Shown here: piece by piece, positions 9,696 through 20,141 of the stretch
Numbering within the stretch: the first letter of the stretch is position 1
Layout: each line of letters opens with the position of its first letter
Position numbers and translations under genes: made by a program
The notes under the pieces: generated by a model
The model's database searches: none
Told to the model about the DNA's origin: nothing
What the model saw: only the letters and a program-made list of their open reading frames with translations
DNA from: Phytophthora sp. 'mugwort'
Lineage: Eukaryota; Oomycota; Peronosporomycetes; Peronosporales; Peronosporaceae
Assembly: GCA_033558025.1 (NCBI GenBank)
Contig: JAUCEF010000007.1
Coordinates: 10,044,001-10,108,000, forward strand
Direction of reading: 5' to 3'
Length of the DNA: 64,000 nucleotides

Positions 9696-12600
9696 ATGAG
9701 TAAGCGCGAATACTTCCTGCAGAAGGGTCTGCAGATGCAGCGCCTCGACGAACAGATCTCCTCCGCCCCGGCCGGCGGAAACGCCTCACGCGAAGTAAGA
9801 CGCTTGCCCTTCCCGCCTAGTTTTTCTCTCGCCCTCACTACCTGACTTGATAATGCTAACGCTGTTTCTCCTTTCTCATCGTCGCCGCTGGCCGTAGGTG
9901 ACCAAGTACCGCGAGCTTTGCCCTCCCGGTACCCCAGACAGTCAGATCCAGAAGTTGATCGACCAGTGTAAGGGCGATGCCCAGCGCATGGAAAACGCCA
10001 TTAGTGAGCTGTGGGAGGACTACCGCGGCAATGATCAGGACGATGCCTGGGCCACAGTCTCCAAGAAGAACACCAAGAAGAAACATGTGCGTACAAAGTC
10101 TACGGCATGCGGCTGACTGAATGTGCCCTGGGTGGCGTTCTTCTTCTTCATTCTAACACTTCATTTCTGTAGCCGCTGATGCAGGACCACGCGCCTTTCT
10201 CGTCGCAGCGCTCCTATTCGTCACAGAAGGCACAGGTCCAGCAGGACGACCAAGTGGACGTACTGCACGACGGCGACGCACAGCCTCCTAGGCAGTCGGA
10301 GCGGTTCTCCACGCGTGGGCGTGGAAGCATGAGAGGCAGGGGCATGACCTCCTCGCGGGGCGGCCGGGGCGGACGTGGTGGTCGCGGTCGTGTTGGCGCC
10401 GTCGTTGCCACGGGCAGCACACGCGGACCTCGCAGCGGCGACAACGAAGAAGATAGTCCGGAGAACGATAGCAACTCTACTGACGGGTCCAGCCCGTCCA
10501 ATGATGCTCGTGTGGAGCAATCTCTTAAAACGGTCAAAGACTCGAAGAGGGACCGCGGCGAAAAAGCGACCACCAAAGCGGCCACTACGCAACCTGTGGC
10601 TCAGGCGCCCCCTGTCGTGTACCCAGTGCTCACTGGCGCTTGGACGAAGAAGCTGAACGTCGCTGGCGTTACCTCGAAGCCCAAGCCTGTAGAGCCCGTT
10701 CCCACACCTGCTCCTGCACCCATACCTGCATCTGCAGCGGTGCCCAAGCTTGTGGAAACGCCTACCACTCCTGCTACAGAAACTGAGACTACCGCCGTCG
10801 CTGCCACGCCGGAGGCTAAAAAAATTGCCAGTCCGAAGAAGCAGGCACAGCAAGATAAGAAGATCAAGAAGACACAAAAATCCAGCACTAATGAAGCTGT
10901 TGAAGAAAATGCTGCCGTTGTCAAAAAGAAAGAAACGTTGGAGATCTTGGAGAAGGCAGAGAAGGTGGCCAGTCCTAAGTCTTCGCCGAAGAAGACAGTG
11001 GAGAAGAAGAAGAAGATAAAGACAGTGGAGACTATCGTAGAGGCCACTTCCTCCAACATTGCTGCTGGATGGGGAACCCTGGATGTTTCCACTTCGACAA
11101 TGGACGAGTGGCCCTCGTCAGCCCCTGCCGCTTCAACAGAGCCTAAGAAGGCATCGACCCCGAATGCATGGGCACGTAGCAGCCCTGTCCTATCCCCTCC
11201 TGCTAGCAGAAAAAACACCCCTGCACCGAAGTCTCCTGTTATCGAGGCAAGGCCGACAGTTGTTCCAGGTTCTCCTAAGGACATTGAAGCCCCTCGCTCG
11301 ACTGGGTCGGCATCAACGAGTCCTCGACCATACCTCAAAATGGGTAAGTGGGATAGTGCCGCAACACCAAACCTGTCGCTTCAGTTTGGCAGCTTTTCGC
11401 TAAATGGCATGGACTCGCTTGAGCCTTCATCGCCCGTTGGCTGGGCATCGACGACCACGACGAATACGTCGAACAGTGGTGCTAAGACTGTTACCAAAAC
11501 CAAGACGACCCAAAGCGCTTGGGCCACCACCACGAAGTCCGCCTCGCCTAAGAAGACGCTGTCGCCTGACCACAATGAGCCGCAGCAGCGTGCGCAGGAA
11601 GGGACCGCCACGAAGACTAATACCTCGGCTCCCCCTGGGCTCTCGGTAGACTCGGGCCGTGCGACGCCTACCTCGGGACAATCTCCGCGCTACACGCCCT
11701 CGGCTCCGTCTCCGGCGTCTCTGCCTAAGCCTGATGAAGTCAAGCGTGGCACTCCCACGCGCGCCCAGGGAGGCACCTTCTCTGGTCAGGGAGGAGCTAC
11801 GGCTCATACTAACAAGATGAATATTGGCTATGGCACGGGTCTGTATCAGGCGTCGTATGGTCAGTACTCGATGGATCTTGGTCGTCCCGCTGCAACCTCG
11901 GCGCCCGGCCAGCTTCCCGCTGGATCTGGAACGCCGAAGAGTGCTGGCGCTCGCGGTAGTGCTACTGCTCAGGTCGTGGCCCCGTCCCCGTCTCGTGGAC
12001 AGCAGCCAGTGCCTCAGTTGCAGCAACTTCCTCTGCAGCAACAGGCTCAGCAGCAGCAGCAGGCTCAGCAGCAGCAACAGGTCCAGCAACATACGCAACA
12101 GAAGCAGGTTCAGCAGCAACAAACTCAACAGCCTCAACAGAACCAAGCTCAGCAGCAAACGCCGGCCCAACTGCATCAGCAGGCCCAAACCGGCATGCAG
12201 CAGGGTTACCATTACGCCCCGCCTCCCCCGCCTGGTATGGCCCTGCCGTACAACCCGTATAATTACGCCGGCTACTACCAGGGCTACGGCTACTACCAGA
12301 ACCCGCAGGTGCGTTCAGTTTTACTCATTTGGGTATGATTGATGTACTCACGGTACTTGTATGTTTGACGTTGCATTTGCTCCACAGTTTGCTCAATACA
12401 GCCCACGCACCCAGTACCCACCGCGCGGCAGCATGCCGTACGGTGTTGAGGGCCCCGTGCCGGGCTTCTCGAACCCACCAAACATGCCCTACCAGGACCA
12501 GCACATGATGGCCCAGCAACACGAGTATGCCGGAGCTGTGCCCCAGGGCTTCGGGGAGATTAACGCCGCGTATATGCAGCAGGCGCCGATCCAGCAGCAG

Positions 12601-13038
12601 GGTAGCCATCACGGCCACCACGGTCACCAAAACGGCCCGCCTGGCCACGGAAAGAGCGGATCGGGCTCTGGGGCCGGCGGATCTGGTTCGCAGCAGCCAC
12701 ACAGCCAGCGCGGCAACGCAAGTATGCAGGGGTACCAGAACGCTGGAGGGCGTGACCACGTGTCGCCACCGGTGCCTAACGCGTCGGCGGCTATGACTGG
12801 TTCGTACGGCCAGCACTACGGCTGGGCCGGCAATTACGGCGCTCAGCCCGTCGGAGGATGGGGTCACATGATGCCCCAGGGCTACCAGCAGTCTCCGTCC
12901 CAGCAACAGGTTCCTCAGCAACAACAGCAACAACAACAGCAGCAGCACCAGCAGAGCTACCACCAGTACGGCAATGGCGGCGCCCAGGCTGGGAGCAGCT
13001 CGAACGACGTGAGCCAGACGCGCTGGAGCAGCTCATAG
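9696..13038 (+). CDS. UBA-like/RGG/poly-Q protein, UBAP2/GIP1-like architecture
   Basis: Four exons (9696-9794, 9898-10086, 10173-12308, 12388-13038) give 1024 residues. Residues about 34-75 (KYRELCPPGTPD through ELWEDY) look like a small three-helix UBA/CUE-type or GBF-interacting-protein N-terminal domain. An RGG box follows at about residues 143-172. The long middle is Ser/Thr/Pro/Lys-rich and disordered, with Gln-rich blocks at about 706-768 and 980-1000 and many Tyr-Gly/Pro repeats near the end. This order matches eukaryotic UBAP2/Lingerer/GIP1-type cytoplasmic RNA-granule proteins. Function in mRNA storage or granules is inference. The frame is open across all four exons, and the splice junctions keep phase 0. 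Confidence 0.8.
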
Positions 13039-14414
13039 GCTGTTGAGCTAGTGCGCGGCCTACATGCTTTCTGCGCCCCGGCCGGGTGACCGCAGACGGG
13101 AAAGAACCGTGTGTAGTGCGGCCCAACGCCACCATATTCTTAGCTAGGTATTGCAGAACAGATGGGCATCTTCACTGCGCCAGTAGCGGCGCAGGAGTCG
13201 AGGAGAACGAGAGATAACGATACGAGTCGAAGCTGTATGACTTAAAGGAAAAACGAAGCACTCCTTCATGGATTGGATCATGTTCCTTGTGTCTACACCG
13301 TGTAGCCTCTCAATCGGTTGCGTTGTTGAAACCACATGTGGTACCGGTATTAGATCTCGGTGACGTAAGCAAATATGTACCCAAAATATTCAGTAGACTG
13401 ACTATCCCCCGCACGCTTTGGGTTGTTTTGAAGTGGGTACTGGTTCCCCCAATAACTATAATATGCATCGAAACAATCCCTTGAGGGCGGCGGAAAAATA
13501 CCTTGGGACAGTGTTGTCACAGTCTCCATCGAGACAAACGAAACGGCGTAGAAAACGAAGAACGGCTTCAACACCAGTGGTGCGAGTCACACTGCGTCAT
13601 CCGCACGTGGAGCAGCTTCCTCTGAAGGCAGGTCGCGTGGTTGAGAGCACAAATCCCACGCTTGCATGGACAAGCCCTCGTCGAGGACCTTGTGTCTGCT
13701 TCGCCCCAAGCAGCCTAGACTGACATCCACGGGGACGGAGTCGGGCAGTGGAGCCCAGCTGAGCCTTCAACTGCTTGCAGCCTGCTACTGTACAACAATT
13801 TTGGCGGCAGGCGTTACGCTACCGGTTATTAGCATAGCGCTAGGGATAGCTGGGGGTCTTGAAAGGGCGCAGAGGTCGAAAAAAAGGGCGTGGCGAGGTC
13901 AGCCGCTGCATTCGGCCGGGTCCATGCGAGCGAGCGCGTGACGCCACTGCAATGACCGCGATAAAATATCGGATAATGACCCCCTTCGTGAGGTTGTGCC
14001 TGCTTCTGCCACGAGCCGACGCTTGGAGCGGTGTGACACCTTAGGCGCTTTTTTTGGACGACTGGCAGGTGACTTAGTTTGAGTATGCAGCCGCCCGAGG
14101 AACGTTGCAATATTTTGACGGCTTTTCAGGATCGGCCTCCTCGCATCGTGATTGACCGAATAAACGATGTGGCAGGATTTCCATTGGCGCAAAAACGCCT
14201 GATATGCGCGCATCCGCCTGTTGCGCTCCAACGGCAACCTTCGTCGAGAGCTGTCGCTGCCATAGTAGCTTCTCCCCAACGAGACACAAGCTCCGTGCTC
14301 CCCGTAGCTAGCAGGCCGCATCAAGAAAATAAAACGGACAAACGGCGCTGTCCTCCCACATCCTTCTCTCCAGCTGCAGTATCTTAAAGCAATCTTTAGT
14401 AGCGACTCCCCGGA
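13039..14414. other. Intergenic region upstream of the myosin gene
   Basis: About 1.4 kb without a convincing gene. Short plus-strand frames at 14079-14387 and similar show no recognisable protein. Expected contents are the 3' end of the RGG-protein gene and the myosin promoter. Confidence 0.4.
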
Positions 14415-17400
14415 ATGGACGAGGGAGCGCGCGTGTGGTTCGCCGACTCGGCGGACGAGCGCGTGTGGCTCGCGGCGCGAGTGCTTGAGGTGCGCCAGGC
14501 CGCTGTGACGGTCGAGCTGGAGAACCAGCGCAAAGAAGAGCCGGCGGCGTCTCGCTTCAAGCACCGCAGCTCGTATGACGATCGCGAGGATGATGACGCC
14601 CAAGCGAAACGCCGAGACGTGGACTTGGCCTTTGCGCCCTCTGGCGAGTGCGTCAACGTGTTACCGCGCAACATGCCACGCGAGCAGGACCAGCGTGACC
14701 TGGTGGCGCTCCCGCATCTGCACGAGGCTTCCATCCTCAACGCGCTGAGACTGCGCTACGAGCGTCACGCCATCTACACACACATCGGCGATATTCTGAT
14801 CTCCATCAACCCCTTCCAGAACCTCCCCCAGCTCTACGGCGACGAGGTGCTACAGGGCTACGCCTATGATCACAACTCGCAGTTTGGCGACCGCGTCACA
14901 GTGACGGACCCGAGGGAGCCGCATCTGTTTGCGGTGGCTCGTGCGGCCTACATGGACATCGTGCAGAACAGCCGCAGCCAGTCGATCCTCATCAGCGGTG
15001 AGAGCGGCTCCGGCAAGACCGAGGCCACCAAGATCATCATGACCTATTTTGCTGTCACGTGCGGCACTGGCAATAACCTGTCAGCTTCAACGACACCACA
15101 TGAGACGGGGGAATCCATTTCACCCCCAGCGTCGCCGTCCCGTACGACGATCGAGGAGCAAGTGCTGCAGTCCAACCCTATTCTGGAAGCCTTCGGTAAT
15201 GCACGCACCGTGCGAAACGACAACAGCTCGCGGTTCGGTAAGTTCATCGAGCTGCGCTTCCGCGACCAGCGGAGGAGACTGGCAGGTGCCCGTATTCGAA
15301 CGTACCTGCTGGAGAAGATCCGAGTCATTAAGCAAGCTCCCCACGAGCGCAACTTCCACATTTTCTATGAGCTACTGAGTGCAGACAACAAGTCGGTGAG
15401 TAAAGAGCAGAAGCAAGCACTAGCGCTGAGTGGCGGTCCGCAAAGTTTCCGTCTCCTGAACCAGAGCTTGTGCTCCAAGCGACGTGACGGCGTCAAGGAT
15501 GCTGTACAATTCCGTTCAACGAAGAGAGCCATGCAACAGCTTGGCATGAGTGAACGTGAGATCGGTGGAGTGTTGGAGATTGTGGCAGCAGTGTTGCATA
15601 TGGGCAACGTCGATTTTGAACAAGTGCCGCACAAGCGCGAAGATAACGTGTTTGTCGATGAGGCGCGCGTGGTGACCTCGTCGGCTGGTGCATGCAACCA
15701 CTTTACAAAGGCTGCCGAGCTGCTGGGAGTGTCCACAGAAGCGTTGGACCATGCGCTTACGAAGCGTTGGCTGCATGCTTCCAACGAGACATTGATCGTG
15801 GGTGTTGATGTTGCTCATGCGCGTAATACTCGCAATGCGCTGACGATGGAATGTTACCGTCTTCTGTTTGAGTGGCTTGTAGCCCGTGTCAATAACAAAC
15901 TTCAACACCAGGCCAATACGCCATGGGATCCTGACCAGGATGACGAGGAGGAGGAAGAAGACGAAGTCCTGACTGATTTCATTGGTCTGCTCGACATTTT
16001 TGGCTTTGAAGATATGGCTGAAAATTCGTTTGAGCAGCTTTGCATCAACTACGCCAATGAGGCACTGCAGCACCAGTTCAATCAGTACATTTTCGAGGAG
16101 GAACAACGATTGTACCGTGATGAAGGAATCCGTTGGAGCTTTGTAGACTTCCCGAACAACCGCGCGTGCCTCGAATTGTTTGAGCACCGACCAATCGGCA
16201 TTTTCTCGCTTACTGACCAAGAATGTGTCTTCCCTCAAGGCACGGATCGTGCTCTCGTGGCCAAATATTACTTGGAATTTGAGAAGAAGACGCAGCACCC
16301 GCATTTCCAATCAGCCCCAGTGATTCAGCGTGCGACTCAATTTATCGTCGTGCATTACGCGGGATGTGTTACCTATACTGCTGAAGGTTTCTTAGCGAAA
16401 AATAAGGATTCCTTTTGCGAGAGTGCAGCCCAATTGTTGGCTGGGTCGTCCAACCCCCTTATCCAGGCTCTTGCCGCCGGGTCGGACAACGAAGATGGTG
16501 TTAACGCAGATAGTGAGCTGGAAGGTTTTGGTGGACGGAATATCCGTCGTCGTGCCAAGTCGGCCATCGCAGCGGTCAGTGTGGGCACGCAATTCAAGAT
16601 CCAACTGAACGAGCTCTTGACCACCGTCCGTGCTACGACGCCTCGGTATGTGCGCTGCATCAAGCCTAACGACTCACACGTGGGTTCAATGTTTCAAAGC
16701 ACTCGTGTTGTGGAGCAACTACGCAGTGGTGGGGTTCTTGAAGCTGTGAGGGTAGCGCGTGCAGGATTCCCTGTGCGTCTTTCACACAAACAGTTTCTCG
16801 GTCGTTATCGTCGGGTGTTGCTCTCGCTCTGCAAGTCGACTGACAACGGCTTTGAGAGAAACCATAGAAACTGGAGCGAGCTTGATTTGTGTCTACACCA
16901 GCTGACACAAGTTCTTCTTGTCGATAGCAAATCTGATGAAGAAGGCGTGGCAGATGGAGACGAAGACGCGGACGACGAGCAGAATCGCCAAATGCGCTGT
17001 GGCCTCAGCATTGGCAAGACCCGCGTCTTCTTCCGTCGCAAACCGTACGAAAAGCTGGAGAATCTGCGCGTAGCAGTACGACAAGGGGCCAGCCTCGCCA
17101 TTCAAAGGCACGTTAGAGGATTTGTAGCTCGTAGTAGCTATAGACATCTTCAACAGGTCACGATCGCGATGCAAGCGCATGTGCGAGGACGTCATGCTTA
17201 CAGATACGTGTGCTGGATGCGTGCGATGCAGCATGCTCGAGCGTTACAGGCGAGAATGCGCCAGCTTTGTGCACGAAGCAGATTCCTCCGTGCTCGTGCT
17301 GGAGTGCTGGCCGTGCAATGCCGCTTCCGGTGCCGCCGTGCAAATCGAATTGTGCAGGCACTTCGTGAGGCTCGTGCGGTGACGCGTATTGCCACAGTTT

Positions 17401-18947
17401 GGCGTCGATCGTCTGCTCAACGGAAGTACCGCAAGCTGTGTAGTGCCACGTTGGCACTTCAATGCGCGACACGTGAGCGTGCTGCCAAGCGAGTGTTGAA
17501 GTTGCTGCGCGAAGAGAGCAGGAACGTGGCTAAGCTCAAGGAGGACAATGCTCAGCTAAAGGACGAGCTGGCTGAATTACGTCGGCAAATGCAGGCGATT
17601 GTGTCCCGGAGTACAAGCAAGGAACGTCAGCAGCAACCATTTCCATCGTTCAAGGGTCCTGAAGATCCTGCGTGCAAGTCTCCACAGAAAGCTGTCATGA
17701 TCTCTACAAATAATTCTCCTGCAGAAGACAACAGCAACCAACGTGACTGTGAAAACCAATTGGAGATTGAGCTATCGGACGATCTTTATACTATGGACAC
17801 CTGTGGGAACCCCAACGCAGCAGATGGTCGTGATGTCGGCTGTGTTGTGGATCTGTCGTACAGCCAGCAAAAACCAAAGCTGCAGACGCCAAACTTACGC
17901 CGGTTTCGCCGTTATAGCTTACCACCCACACTTGCTCCGGCAAACGAAGATGCGGAGTTAGAAGACCCAACGCCACCAGCGTCGCCTCGTGCTTCTCGAT
18001 CCCATGATCGCCGCCACAGTTTGGACTTTTGGCGACTCCAGGAGGAAAAGGCGCAAAAAGAGGCTCTCCAACTTCGTGAGGAAATCCGCGAGGCTGCTGC
18101 TGATGAGCCCTCCCCAGAACGCCAGCAGCAGCAAGAAATTGCTCTTCAGAAGCTTGTTGCCTCGCAAATCAAGCGCAAAACAATGCAATTGCAGCTGCAG
18201 CTGCCCGAATTCGAACTGAAGGTGGACAACAATTGCATCGATGCTGGTCCAGCCTCGTGCATTACCCACCGGCACCGTTCACGCACAGTTGATAGTCCTC
18301 TTCGAGTACCCGCACCTCTGACGTCGTGTGGACGACAGGCTTCTTCGCGGTGGAACTTTGCAGCACCCCGTAGCATGACACACGCTACCAGTAGTCGTAT
18401 GCCGCCTTACTTCGACAGTCCAAATTACGCCGGCTCCTCCTATGGTGATGATCGCTCCGTCGATGGGGACGACCGCTACCCAATTCCAAGACGCTCAGCG
18501 TCCGCTGGGATGTATCGTCCGCGGTCGTCATCGAATGCTTCGTCCTGCTACATGCCGCCATCTGTAGCTGTTCGCCCCGGAGTTGTCGTCCCTCGATTCG
18601 CCAAGGCTCCAACCTGCTACGAGTGCGATTGCACATTTAACATTCTCGTGCGTCGTCATCACTGTCGCCAATGCGGCAACTCGTTCTGCTTTGAGCACTC
18701 GACACGCCAGCTAGCACTTCCTCACTTGGGCTACATGGCTGCCCAACGTGTGTGTGATACGTGCTTTGAGGCGCACATTCAAGCCATGACTTCGGTCAAG
18801 TTGCCGTCGCTGATGCGCCACCCGACGGACGAGCTGTCGACTTCATCCTTCGCGAGCTCGCCGCGCTGTCTTGAGAGCATCGACAGCTACTGCGGCCTCG
18901 ACAGCCCAACAGCGACAGCAACCCGTGTAGCTCCGCTGCGTACATAA
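14415..18947 (+). CDS. Unconventional myosin with IQ motifs and C-terminal FYVE finger
   Basis: Intronless gene for a 1510-residue actin motor. Order: an SH3-like N-terminal fold (residues about 3-50); a motor domain with P-loop GESGSGKTEATK (about 195-206), switch I NDNSSRFGKF, switch II LLDIFGFED and RYVRCIKPN near the converter; six IQ-type calmodulin or light-chain sites (about 892-1025); a short coiled coil (about 1033-1065); a long Ser/Pro/acidic linker; and a FYVE zinc finger at about 1395-1457 with RRHHCRQCG and RVC motifs and paired cysteines. The WxxD motif of classical FYVE domains is missing, so PI3P binding is likely but not assured. FYVE-tailed myosins are known from oomycetes. 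It probably moves endosomes or other PI3P-marked membranes on actin; exact class is not assigned. Confidence 0.93.
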   Translation: MDEGARVWFADSADERVWLAARVLEVRQAAVTVELENQRKEEPAASRFKHRSSYDDREDDDAQAKRRDVDLAFAPSGECVNVLPRNMPREQDQRDLVALPHLHEASILNALRLRYERHAIYTHIGDILISINPFQNLPQLYGDEVLQGYAYDHNSQFGDRVTVTDPREPHLFAVARAAYMDIVQNSRSQSILISGESGSGKTEATKIIMTYFAVTCGTGNNLSASTTPHETGESISPPASPSRTTIEEQVLQSNPILEAFGNARTVRNDNSSRFGKFIELRFRDQRRRLAGARIRTYLLEKIRVIKQAPHERNFHIFYELLSADNKSVSKEQKQALALSGGPQSFRLLNQSLCSKRRDGVKDAVQFRSTKRAMQQLGMSEREIGGVLEIVAAVLHMGNVDFEQVPHKREDNVFVDEARVVTSSAGACNHFTKAAELLGVSTEALDHALTKRWLHASNETLIVGVDVAHARNTRNALTMECYRLLFEWLVARVNNKLQHQANTPWDPDQDDEEEEEDEVLTDFIGLLDIFGFEDMAENSFEQLCINYANEALQHQFNQYIFEEEQRLYRDEGIRWSFVDFPNNRACLELFEHRPIGIFSLTDQECVFPQGTDRALVAKYYLEFEKKTQHPHFQSAPVIQRATQFIVVHYAGCVTYTAEGFLAKNKDSFCESAAQLLAGSSNPLIQALAAGSDNEDGVNADSELEGFGGRNIRRRAKSAIAAVSVGTQFKIQLNELLTTVRATTPRYVRCIKPNDSHVGSMFQSTRVVEQLRSGGVLEAVRVARAGFPVRLSHKQFLGRYRRVLLSLCKSTDNGFERNHRNWSELDLCLHQLTQVLLVDSKSDEEGVADGDEDADDEQNRQMRCGLSIGKTRVFFRRKPYEKLENLRVAVRQGASLAIQRHVRGFVARSSYRHLQQVTIAMQAHVRGRHAYRYVCWMRAMQHARALQARMRQLCARSRFLRARAGVLAVQCRFRCRRANRIVQALREARAVTRIATVWRRSSAQRKYRKLCSATLALQCATRERAAKRVLKLLREESRNVAKLKEDNAQLKDELAELRRQMQAIVSRSTSKERQQQPFPSFKGPEDPACKSPQKAVMISTNNSPAEDNSNQRDCENQLEIELSDDLYTMDTCGNPNAADGRDVGCVVDLSYSQQKPKLQTPNLRRFRRYSLPPTLAPANEDAELEDPTPPASPRASRSHDRRHSLDFWRLQEEKAQKEALQLREEIREAAADEPSPERQQQQEIALQKLVASQIKRKTMQLQLQLPEFELKVDNNCIDAGPASCITHRHRSRTVDSPLRVPAPLTSCGRQASSRWNFAAPRSMTHATSSRMPPYFDSPNYAGSSYGDDRSVDGDDRYPIPRRSASAGMYRPRSSSNASSCYMPPSVAVRPGVVVPRFAKAPTCYECDCTFNILVRRHHCRQCGNSFCFEHSTRQLALPHLGYMAAQRVCDTCFEAHIQAMTSVKLPSLMRHPTDELSTSSFASSPRCLESIDSYCGLDSPTATATRVAPLRT

Positions 18948-19064
18948 TTCCTTGTTAGTAACTAGCCTATCGATAGTAGGGACACATGAAGCTGATAAAT
19001 AGCTATAAGTACCAAAATATAAATGAATACATTATACCTTCTAATGTAGTCCTCATCATCCTCA

Positions 19065-19922
19065 TCACGTAGACTTCTCGTTCGTTGCTTTGCTTCTAGC
19101 CTTCAGCGTCAGATCTGCCTTCAGTTTCAACGGTGCGAACGTCATACGATGGATCTCGCACGGTCCGTACTTGGCAATGGCAGCAACGTGGGCTTTCGTC
19201 GGATATCCTTTGTGCTGAGCAAGTCCGTACTGCGGGAATTTCTCGTCGTATTCGCGCATCAGGCGGTCTCGCGTGACTTTGGCGATGATCGAGGCCGCCG
19301 CAATGCTGTAGACCTTGGAGTCTCCCTTGACCACCGCTTCCGCCGGCAGCTCAAGCGTCGGCGGTAGTTTGTTACCGTCCACGAGCACGAACGTCGTGTC
19401 CTTCTGCTGCAGCCGCTCCGCCACCTCGTTCACCGACTTGGTCATGGACTCGAGCGATGCCTGCAGGATGTTGATCACGTCGATACGCTGCGGGCTGTTC
19501 ACATGCACCGCGTACGTGATTCTCGGGTGGTTAGTCAACAATTCGAAGAGCGCCTCGCGATTTGGCTCTGAAATCTTCTTGCTGTCGTCCACGCCCGCGA
19601 TCGTCACGTCCAATGGCACGTGACATGCTGCCGCCACCACAGGACCAGCGAGAGGTCCACGACCAGCTTCATCTACGCCGATGACCGTCGTGTAGCCCTC
19701 GGCTTCGTAGCGCGTCTCGAACGAGCGGGAGAGTGTGGAAGTCGGCAGTTCGCCATCGTTCTTGACCGATTTCTTGGACTTCGGAGTGCACCGAACTCGC
19801 GCGGAGACAATGGTCACGGCAACGGTGCTCTCGGCTTGTGCTAAAGTCTTATTGAGACGCGGCGAGCGGCGCGGAGCGGCCGCCGCGGCCTCCTTGACCG
19901 TGCGCTTGATGGTCTTGCGCAT
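19065..19922 (-). CDS. Ribonuclease HII, bacterial-type
   Basis: Removes RNA from RNA-DNA hybrids and single ribonucleotides from DNA. From the ATG at 19922 the protein has 285 residues (an in-frame open stretch reaches 19973 without ATG). The catalytic domain, residues about 78-270, has GVDEAGRGPLAGPV (Asp84, Glu85), VLVDGN (Asp182), KGDS (Asp201), the AAASIIAKVTRD helix and the basic YGLAQHKGYPT loop. These match bacterial RNase HII rather than the eukaryotic RNase H2A catalytic subunit. The first 70 residues are basic and Ala/Ser-rich (RTVKEAAAAAPRRSPR), either an organelle presequence or a nuclear signal. It ends convergently against the myosin gene, with a 117 bp gap. Origin by organelle or lateral transfer is a reasonable inference. 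Confidence 0.9.
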   Translation of the reverse strand: MRKTIKRTVKEAAAAAPRRSPRLNKTLAQAESTVAVTIVSARVRCTPKSKKSVKNDGELPTSTLSRSFETRYEAEGYTTVIGVDEAGRGPLAGPVVAAACHVPLDVTIAGVDDSKKISEPNREALFELLTNHPRITYAVHVNSPQRIDVINILQASLESMTKSVNEVAERLQQKDTTFVLVDGNKLPPTLELPAEAVVKGDSKVYSIAAASIIAKVTRDRLMREYDEKFPQYGLAQHKGYPTKAHVAAIAKYGPCEIHRMTFAPLKLKADLTLKARSKATNEKST

Positions 19923-20141
19923 GATCTCGTGGTTGTGCAACGTCCGTGTCTCTTGAGCGTTATTTTGCACCAATCGTGAGACAAGTAGCTGACGATTGGC
20001 AGATATTAAGCTACGTGGAGTACCTCACCTCCTTTTACGAGACGATAGGATCCTGCATCCCCCCTCTGTAGCGAACACCGGTGCTTGGCTCCTATCGTAT
20101 CTGCGTCACAATCCGATTCCATCCGAGAGATCCTAGTCAAA

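Noticed and set aside
10601..12212. Long minus-strand frames opposite the RGG/poly-Q gene
   Set aside because: Leu- or Val/Ser-rich antisense readings of low-complexity codons; no independent signals.
14079..14387. Small gene just upstream of myosin
   Set aside because: 102 codons with no recognisable motif; could be an upstream frame but unsupported.
13899..14603. 234-codon minus-strand frame over the myosin start
   Set aside because: It overlaps the myosin 5' end antisense, has no motif, and its composition is that of a shadow of the GC-rich coding strand.
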